DNA of 64,000 bases, from positions 1 through 64,000 of the forward strand of contig NZ_JBDJAW010000018.1 of NCBI RefSeq assembly GCF_039649665.1, written 5' to 3'. Below the pieces are notes generated by a model, which saw only the letters and a program-made list of their open reading frames with translations, made no database searches and was not told the DNA's origin. The translations under genes and the position numbers were made by a program. Below, piece after piece: positions 58,690-64,000 of the stretch (position 1 is the stretch's first letter; every line of letters begins with the position of its first letter). Source of the DNA: Microbispora sp. ZYX-F-249. GTDB lineage: Bacteria > Actinomycetota > Actinomycetes > Streptosporangiales > Streptosporangiaceae.

Positions 58690-59973
58690 TCAGCCGATGC
58701 GCTCGCGCCGGCCGAGGATGCCCTGCGGCCGGAAGAGCATGACGAGGATGAGCACCAGCAGCGCGCCGACCGTCTTCAGCTCGGTCGGCACCACGACGGT
58801 GGACAGCTGGATGAACAGGCCGACGACGATGGAGCCGACCAGGGCGCCGAACGCGGTGCCGAGGCCGCCGAGGGTGACGCCGGCGAAGACCAGCAGCAGG
58901 ATCTGGAAGCCCATCTGGTAGCTGACGTTCTGCGACAGGCCCAGCATGACGCCCGCGAGCGACGCGATGGCGCCGCCGACGGTCCAGATGATCCGGATGA
59001 CCCCGTCGACGTTGATGCCCGAGGAGGCCGCCAGGGCGGGGTTGTCGGCGACCGCGCGGGCGGCCTTGCCGACGCGGGTCTTGAGCAGCGCGAGCCCGAC
59101 GACGATGAGCACGGCGAGCTCGATGCCCATCGCGATGAAGTTCTTCGGCGCGGCGGAGATCGGGCCGACCTGGATGCCGGGCTGGGCGTTGTAGTCCGCG
59201 AACGGGGCGCCCTCGCCGCCGAAGAAGAAGAGGAAGATGTAGCGCAGGAACAGGGCCAGGCCGATCGAGATGATCATCATGGCGACCAGGCTGCTGCCGC
59301 GTTTGCGCAGCCGCCCCCAGAAGAACCGGTCCTGGCCGTACCCGAAGACCCCGCCGATCACGACCGAGATCACCGCGGCCCAGATGAGCGGGAGTCCCAC
59401 GACCACGTTGAAGAAGTAGGCGCACATCGCGCCGAACGTGAGCAGCTCGCCGTGGGCGAAGTTGGTGAGCCCGGTGGTGCCGAAGACCAGCGAGAGGCCC
59501 ATGGCCGCGAGGGCGATGATGAGTCCGAGGTTGAAGCCCTCGAAGGTGAGCTGGGCGACCCGGTCCCAGAAGGAGGAGGAGTCCGAGGACGCCGAGGCGG
59601 CCCCGCCCTGCTGGCCCGCGGGGGCGAGGGCGAACAGGACGTTGCGCTCACTCCCGTCGTAGACCTGGACGTTCAGGGTGGCCCGGTCCTTGAACTTCAG
59701 CGCGACCCCCTGCGGGAGCGTCGCCTGGTCGAGTGTGACCTTGTATGTGCCCGCTTCGGGGACCGGCACCTCCCACTTGCCGTCGGCACCCGTGGTGGCG
59801 TCACCGACGGGTTTGCCGTCTTCGCCCGCCACGCTGATCTTCACGCCGTTCACCGGCTGGCCTTGGTTTTGGAGTGTGCCCTTCAGGGCCTCCCCGTCCG
59901 CCCAGGCGGGGGAGGAGAGGAGAAAGACGAGTCCACCCAGGAAGGCCGTGAACGCGATCACGGCTCTGCGCAA
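58690..59973 (-). CDS. livH: LivH-type permease fused to an N-terminal extracytoplasmic domain (set 2)
   Basis: A 427-residue protein. Residues 1-25 are a Sec signal (MRRAVIAFTAFLGGLVFLLSSPAWA). Residues 30-115 form a beta-sandwich of the carboxypeptidase-regulatory/SpaA type (LKGTLQNQGQPVNGVKISVAGEDGKPVGDATTG followed by a GKWEVPVPEAGTYKVTL segment). A low-complexity linker (about 120-135) leads to a standard LivH permease (NLGLIIALAAMGLSLVFGTTGLTNFAHGELL). LivH alone is about 290 residues, so roughly 135 are added. The start is TTG 59973 with GAGGGAG upstream. The extra domain probably lies outside the membrane and may contact the LivK lipoprotein or the wall; that is inference. Confidence 0.9.
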   Translation of the reverse strand: MRRAVIAFTAFLGGLVFLLSSPAWADGEALKGTLQNQGQPVNGVKISVAGEDGKPVGDATTGADGKWEVPVPEAGTYKVTLDQATLPQGVALKFKDRATLNVQVYDGSERNVLFALAPAGQQGGAASASSDSSSFWDRVAQLTFEGFNLGLIIALAAMGLSLVFGTTGLTNFAHGELLTFGAMCAYFFNVVVGLPLIWAAVISVVIGGVFGYGQDRFFWGRLRKRGSSLVAMMIISIGLALFLRYIFLFFFGGEGAPFADYNAQPGIQVGPISAAPKNFIAMGIELAVLIVVGLALLKTRVGKAARAVADNPALAASSGINVDGVIRIIWTVGGAIASLAGVMLGLSQNVSYQMGFQILLLVFAGVTLGGLGTAFGALVGSIVVGLFIQLSTVVVPTELKTVGALLVLILVMLFRPQGILGRRERIG

Positions 59974-60097
59974 TGGTGCTCCCTCTGGTTCAGGTCATGG
60001 CGGGGTCGTGCCCCCACTGCGGACGCGCAACATCGGTCAGGTTGCTGCGATGTTGTGGCCGGAGCATAAGCCTGAGACGCCCGTTTCGGGGTCGTTC

Positions 60098-60113
60098 GTC
60101 ACCAATTGGTGAC
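60098..60113. promoter_or_regulatory. Perfect 16-base palindrome upstream of liv set 2
   Basis: GTCACCAATTGGTGAC is its own reverse complement, 125 bases before the livH start, in an AT-richer stretch. A partial repeat (TGGTGTGTCACTGAC) follows on its right. Position and symmetry fit an operator for a dimeric repressor or activator of the transporter operon, or of a transcript running the other way. The regulator is unknown. Confidence 0.5.
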
Positions 60114-60208
60114 CATGGTGTGTCACTGACGTGAGAAAGGGTTCGCAGGTCAGGGCATGTAAGGAGTCAACCGGGTATCGCTGCTGAGGTCGCGTGCCGA
60201 AAAGTCAT

Positions 60209-60286
60209 GAGCCCGTGGGAGGACCTTTGGGACCGTACACAGCTTCCCCGGCTCCGCACGTTGTCTACTCGGTCTCCCACGGGCTC
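60209..60286. ncRNA. Candidate structured RNA with a 16-base-pair stem
   Basis: GAGCCCGTGGGAGGACC (60209-60225) pairs with GGTCTCCCACGGGCTC (60271-60286) with one bulged base, enclosing a 45-base loop that contains smaller stems. A second hairpin (GCGACTC / GAGTCGC, 60312-60336) follows. The gap 60114-60433 between livH and the thioesterase has no convincing protein gene. A stem this long and imperfect, with a large loop, is more like a regulatory RNA than a simple terminator. Strand and identity are unknown; it could also be a transcription attenuator. Confidence 0.35.
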
Positions 60287-60433
60287 TGGAGCCACAACGG
60301 TAGCGACCGGAGCGACTCCCGTGCAAAGAGAGTCGCAAGCCGTTCCGTTATGAGGCCCAATGCGTCGTAAGGGGTTTTCGTGGTGCTTGCCCGGCCGGTG
60401 CCTGGCCGAGTCCGGCCCGCGCGCCTCCCGGCG

Positions 60434-60850
60434 TCAGCGGGCGTCCCTGAGCATGCAGGTCAGACGGGCCGTGCAGACCGCACCGCCCTCGTCGTCGGTG
60501 ATCTCGATCGCGTACGTCGCGAGCGTGCGCCCGCCGTGCACCCGGGTCGCGACGGCGGTGACGTGCCCCGAGGTCGCGGAGCGGTGGTGGGTGGCGTTGA
60601 TCTCGACGCCGACGGCGATCCTGCCCGGCCCGGCGTGCAGGGCGGCGCCGGTCGAACCGAGCGTCTCGGCCAGCACGCAGGAGGCGCCGCCGTGCAGCAG
60701 GCCGTACGGCTGCGTGTTGCCCTTGACGGGCATCCGGCCGACCACCCGCTCCGCGCTCGCCTCCAGGATCTCGATGCCCATCCGCCGGTGCAGGTGGTCC
60801 CCGGGCGCGTTCATGAACGCCACGAACTCCTCGGGATTCGTCAAGGTCAA
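60434..60850 (-). CDS. PaaI-like hotdog thioesterase
   Basis: A 138-residue single hotdog domain with QPYGLLHGGASCVLAETLGS (the HGG motif of PaaI/EntH thioesterases, with a catalytic acid in the following helix) and NATHHRSATSGHVTAVA. It hydrolyses acyl-CoA or aryl-CoA thioesters in the cytosol. The start is TTG 60848-60850, preceded by AGGAGG at seven bases. It is divergent from polA, a conserved neighbourhood in actinomycetes as far as I recall, though no functional link is known. Confidence 0.88.
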   Translation of the reverse strand: MTLTNPEEFVAFMNAPGDHLHRRMGIEILEASAERVVGRMPVKGNTQPYGLLHGGASCVLAETLGSTGAALHAGPGRIAVGVEINATHHRSATSGHVTAVATRVHGGRTLATYAIEITDDEGGAVCTARLTCMLRDAR

Positions 60851-60900
60851 GGGGACGCCTCCTGTGGGAAGAGCACGGGTTTTCTGTCGTACAGGGAGAC

Positions 60901-60906
60901 TAGGCT
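60901..60906 (+). promoter_or_regulatory. -10 box for leaderless polA
   Basis: TAGGCT followed by six bases and GTG 60913, without a ribosome site. The divergent TTG-start thioesterase is only 62 bases away, so the two promoters are close together. Confidence 0.5.
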
Positions 60907-60912
60907 GCGGGT

Positions 60913-63594
60913 GTGCCGAAGAGTGAAGCGACCCCCACCCGTCCGTGTCTGCTGCTTCTGGACGGGCATTCCCTTGCTTATCGCGCGTTCTACGCGTTGA
61001 AGGACGCGAACCTCATGACCACGGACGGTCAGCACACCGAAGCGGTGTACGGCTTCACCTCGATGCTGGCCAACATCCTGCGCGACGAGCAGCCGAGTCA
61101 CGTCGCGGTCTGCTTCGACCGGAGTGAGCCCACCTTCAGGCACGAGGCGTACGACGGCTACAAGGCCAACCGGGCGGAGACCCCCGAGGACTTCCGCGGC
61201 CAGATGCAGCTCATCTTCGAGCTGCTCGACGCGCTGCGGATCCCGCGACTGTCGGTGCCGGGCTTCGAGGCGGACGACCTGATCGCGACGCTGGCGACGC
61301 GCGCCTCCGGCGAGGACATGAGCGTGCTCATCGTGACCGGTGACCGCGACGCGCTGCAGCTCGTCGACGAGAAGGTCACGGTGCTGATGACCAGGCGGGG
61401 CATCAGCGACATGACCCGGTTCACCCCCGGCGCCGTCATGGAGAAGTACGGCCTCACCCCGGCCCAGTACCCCGACTTCGCGGCCCTGCGCGGCGACCCC
61501 AGCGACAACCTGCCGAGCATCCCGAGCGTGGGGGAGAAGACCGCCACGAAGTGGATCGTCGAGTACGGCTCGCTGGACGAGCTGGTCCGGCGGGCCGACG
61601 AGGTGAAGGGCAAGGTCGGCGACAAGCTGCGCGAGCACCTCGGCCAGGTGATCCACAACCGGATGCTGACCGAGCTGAAGCGCGACGCCCCGGTCGAGGC
61701 CGAGGTGTCCGCGCTCACCATGGGCCTGTGGGACCGCGAGGAGGTCAACAAGCTCCTCGACGCGGTGCAGATCCGCGGCGAGCTGCGCGAGCGCCTGTTC
61801 AAGGTCCTCGGCACCACCGAGCCGGAGACCGGCGAGGGTTTCGAGCTCGAGGTGACGGTGCTGGAGCCGGGCCGGGTGGCCGGCTGGCTGGCGGCCCTCC
61901 CCGAGGGCCGCGCCGGGCTGGCCTTCCAGGGCTCCTACGGCAGCGGCACCGGGCGGCTGGAGGGCGTCGCGATCGCCGGGCCGGACGGCGCCGCCTACCT
62001 CGACCCCACGCGGCTGACGGAGGAGGACGAGGCGGCGCTGGGCGCCTGGCTGGCCGACGAGAAGCGGCCGAAGGCCGTGCACGACGCCAAGGGGCCGCTG
62101 CTCGCGCTGTGGGCACACGGCCTCGACCTGCGCGGCCTCACCTGCGACACGGCGCTCGCCGCCTACCTGGCGATGCCGGGCCAGCGGTCGTTCCCGCTGG
62201 AGGACCTGGTCCTGCGCTACCTCCATCGCGAGCTGCGGGCGGAGTCCGCGCCCGGCGGGCAGACCTCCCTGTTCGAGGACGCCGACGAGGGCGCGGCCCG
62301 GGACCTGGCCCTGCGGGCCCAGGCCGTGCGCGACCTGGCCGAGGCGCTGGAGGCGCATCTTTCCCAGCGCGGCGGCACCCGGCTGGTGACCGAGGTCGAG
62401 CTGCCCCTCGTGCGGGTGCTGGCCGAGTTGGAACGGGACGGCATCGCCGCCGACCGGCAGTACTTCGCGGCGTTGGAGGCCGAGTTCGGCGCGGCCGTCA
62501 AGCAGGCGGTCGAGGCCGCCCACCAGGCGGTGGGGGAGCAGTTCAACCTCGGCTCGCCCAAGCAGCTCCAGGAGATCCTGTTCGGCAAGCTCGGCCTGCC
62601 CAAGACCAAGAAGATCAAGACGGGCTACACGACCGACGCCGACGCGCTCGCCTGGCTGGCCCAGCAGACCGACAACGAGCTGCCGGTGATCCTGCTGCGC
62701 CACCGCGACCAGACGAAGCTGCGCACCACGGTCGAGGGCCTGATCAAGGAGATCGCCGACGACGGGCGGATCCACACCACGTTCAACCAGATCGTGGCGG
62801 CCACCGGGCGGCTGTCGAGCGAGAAGCCCAACCTGCAGAACATCCCGATCCGCACGGTCGAGGGCCGGCGCATCCGCAAGGGCTTCGTGGTGGGGGAGGG
62901 CTTCGACACGCTCCTGACGGCCGACTACAGCCAGATCGAGCTGCGGATCATGGCGCATCTGTCCCGGGACGAGTCGCTGATCGAGGCCTTCGAGTCGGGC
63001 CACGACTTCCACCAGGCCACCGCGTCCCGGGTCTTCGACCTGCCGCCCGAGCAGGTGGACGCCGACCTGCGCGCCCGGATCAAGGCCATGAACTACGGCC
63101 TCGCCTACGGCCTGTCCGACTTCGGCCTGTCGGGGCAGCTCAACATCCCCGTCGCGGAGGCCAGGGCGCTCAAGGAGGAATACTTCGAGGAGTTCGGCGG
63201 CGTCCGCGACTACCTGGAGTCGATCGTCGCCCAGGCCCGCAAGGACGGCTACACCGAGACGATCCTGGGCCGCCGCCGCTACCTGCCCGACCTGACCAGC
63301 GACAACCGGCAACGCCGGGAGATGGCCGAGCGGATGGCGCTCAACGCCCCCATCCAGGGCTCGGCCGCCGACATCATCAAGGTCGCGATGCTGAACGTGC
63401 AGAAGGCGATCGAGGGCATGCGCTCCCGCATGCTGCTCCAGGTCCACGACGAGCTGGTGTTCGAGGTCGCGCCGGGCGAGCTGGAGGAGCTGACCGAGGT
63501 CGTGCGCACGCAGATGTGCCGGGCCTACGACCTGAGCGTGCCGCTGGAGGTCAGCGTGGGCGTCGGGACCACCTGGGAGGACGCCGGCCACTGA
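60913..63594 (+). CDS. polA: DNA polymerase I
   Basis: An 893-residue family A polymerase. Residues 8-300 are the 5' nuclease (LLLLDGHSLAYRAFYAL, FEADDLIAT, VTGDRDALQL, GDPSDNLPSIPSVGEKTA). Residues about 315-500 hold the 3'-5' exonuclease fold, but the DTET-type motif is replaced by AFQGSYGSG, so proofreading is lost, as in other actinobacterial PolA. The polymerase has motif A with Asp671 (TADYSQIELRIMAHLS), motif B (RIKAMNYGLAYG) and motif C with Asp846 (QVHDELVFEV). It repairs DNA and matures Okazaki fragments. Confidence 0.97.
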   Translation: MPKSEATPTRPCLLLLDGHSLAYRAFYALKDANLMTTDGQHTEAVYGFTSMLANILRDEQPSHVAVCFDRSEPTFRHEAYDGYKANRAETPEDFRGQMQLIFELLDALRIPRLSVPGFEADDLIATLATRASGEDMSVLIVTGDRDALQLVDEKVTVLMTRRGISDMTRFTPGAVMEKYGLTPAQYPDFAALRGDPSDNLPSIPSVGEKTATKWIVEYGSLDELVRRADEVKGKVGDKLREHLGQVIHNRMLTELKRDAPVEAEVSALTMGLWDREEVNKLLDAVQIRGELRERLFKVLGTTEPETGEGFELEVTVLEPGRVAGWLAALPEGRAGLAFQGSYGSGTGRLEGVAIAGPDGAAYLDPTRLTEEDEAALGAWLADEKRPKAVHDAKGPLLALWAHGLDLRGLTCDTALAAYLAMPGQRSFPLEDLVLRYLHRELRAESAPGGQTSLFEDADEGAARDLALRAQAVRDLAEALEAHLSQRGGTRLVTEVELPLVRVLAELERDGIAADRQYFAALEAEFGAAVKQAVEAAHQAVGEQFNLGSPKQLQEILFGKLGLPKTKKIKTGYTTDADALAWLAQQTDNELPVILLRHRDQTKLRTTVEGLIKEIADDGRIHTTFNQIVAATGRLSSEKPNLQNIPIRTVEGRRIRKGFVVGEGFDTLLTADYSQIELRIMAHLSRDESLIEAFESGHDFHQATASRVFDLPPEQVDADLRARIKAMNYGLAYGLSDFGLSGQLNIPVAEARALKEEYFEEFGGVRDYLESIVAQARKDGYTETILGRRRYLPDLTSDNRQRREMAERMALNAPIQGSAADIIKVAMLNVQKAIEGMRSRMLLQVHDELVFEVAPGELEELTEVVRTQMCRAYDLSVPLEVSVGVGTTWEDAGH

Positions 63595-63677
63595 TCCGCG
63601 CCGCCGGCCGGCCCCTCCCGCGCCCCGGCGGGCCACCGCCTCGCGGGGCCCGCGACCGGGCGGGGCACGCCGGACCA

Positions 63678-63715
63678 GGGGTCAGAGGTCGGGGGGCAGG
63701 GGTCAGGGGTCAGGG
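63678..63715 (+). repeat. G-run array with GGGGTCA direct repeats (potential G-quadruplex)
   Basis: Runs of G (63678-63681, 63691-63696, 63699-63702, 63706-63709, 63713-63715) are separated by 2-9 bases. The last four runs meet the usual G-quadruplex spacing rule. TCAGGGG-type units recur three times. It lies between polA and the convergent DUF2127 gene and covers the latter's stop codon. Confidence 0.5.
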
Positions 63716-64000
63716 ATGGCCGGTGGAGCGGGCGGCCCGGAGGTCGGTCCCATGCACGGCCAGGCCCGCCTCCTCGACCTCCAGCAGGCACGCCTCGTGC
63801 CGCTCCGACTCGAAGGCCGCCCGCCCGCCACGCAGGCCGAACAGGCGCTTGGTCAGCGCGATGTACAGCACGGCCGCGATGTTGATCAGGAGGACCGTGA
63901 TCCGGAACGGGCTCACCTTCTCGGCGATCTCGTAGATCTCCACGGGGATGAACACCGAGGTGACGACCACCGAGAAGTACTCGCCCCACCGCTTCAGCAG
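63710..64000 (-). CDS. DUF2127 membrane protein, C-terminal part (continues past right edge)
   Basis: The minus frame is open from the right edge to a stop at 63710. The visible 96 residues read LLKRWGEYFSVVVTSVFIPVEIYE, then IAEKVSPFRITVLLINIAAVLYIALTKRLFGLRGG, matching the end of DUF2127 proteins (four-helix membrane proteins of unknown function). A GTG at 63970 could look like a start, but the upstream codons continue the family sequence, so the true start is outside the window. The last 25 residues after FGLRGG are not conserved. Confidence 0.85.
   Translation of the reverse strand: MLKRWGEYFSVVVTSVFIPVEIYEIAEKVSPFRITVLLINIAAVLYIALTKRLFGLRGGRAAFESERHEACLLEVEEAGLAVHGTDLRAARSTGHP

Overview
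The window is chromosomal DNA from a high-GC actinobacterium. Coding G+C is very high, GTG and TTG starts are common, and most operons are chained by 4-base ATGA/GTGA overlaps. The gene content and order best fit a Streptosporangiaceae-like or related filamentous actinomycete; the exact genus cannot be read from the sequence. The backbone hisD ... hisF, hisI, trpC-trpB-trpA, lgt, pyk, ANTAR response regulator, polA matches the order remembered for many Actinobacteria, including the hisD-to-polA stretch of Mycobacterium tuberculosis. This is therefore mostly ancestral core chromosome with lineage-specific insertions.

Layout. 1-2.2 kb is a decayed or accessory edge: the N-terminal part of a DUF222/13E12-type protein (it runs off the left edge), an IS5-like transposase scrap, a truncated FGGY sugar-kinase remnant and its DeoR-type regulator. 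2.2-8.4 kb is the histidine operon hisD-hisC-hisB-orf50-hisH-orf121-priA-ridA-hisF, with hisI detached at 16.4 kb; hisG and hisE are not here. 8.4-16.2 kb holds a small secreted peptide, chorismate mutase, two tandem paralogous ~53-aa membrane peptides, a TIGR03085-type protein, a heterodimeric ABC exporter pair and a Tat-exported metallophosphoesterase. 16.4-21.7 kb is hisI plus the tryptophan region: Trp-operon membrane protein, small membrane proteins, trpC, trpB, trpA. trpE is missing, and no trpF is needed if HisA is the bifunctional PriA. 21.9-29.5 kb has a MauE/DsbA-like redox pair, a GPR1/FUN34/YaaH-type channel, an ADP-ribosylglycohydrolase, lgt, a VIT1/CCC1 transporter and a bis-aminopropyl spermidine synthase homologue (BpsA). 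29.7-35.7 kb is glutamate synthase gltB-gltD.

35.9-44.1 kb has a secreted subtilisin, DUF2784, a lipoprotein, pyruvate kinase and a second heterodimeric ABC exporter. 44.1-52.2 kb is a complete branched-chain-type ABC importer operon (livF-G-H-M-K order on the minus strand) followed by an acyl-CoA dehydrogenase and a thioesterase, with a divergent PucR/CdaR-like regulator. 52.2-53.1 kb is a free-standing LAGLIDADG-type protein beside tRNA-Leu(CAA). 53.2-60 kb has the ANTAR regulator PdtaR, a second substrate-binding lipoprotein and a second livH-M-G-F set whose LivH carries an extracytoplasmic domain. 60.1-64 kb ends with a candidate structured RNA, a hotdog thioesterase, polA and a DUF2127 protein cut by the right edge.

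The clearest global pattern is that at least eleven transcription units have an actinobacterial -10 hexamer (TANNNT or CACAAT) exactly 6-8 bases before an ATG/GTG with no Shine-Dalgarno, so they are probably leaderless: hisD, hisI, lgt, pyk, pdtaR, polA, bpsA, the ADP-ribosylglycohydrolase, the TIGR03085 gene and two lipoproteins. No CRISPR array, prophage or complete insertion sequence was seen. The candidates for something undescribed are the tandem membrane peptides, the BpsA homologue with a long C-terminal extension, the LivH fusion, the palindromes in and before the liv operons, and the hairpin RNA candidate upstream of polA.
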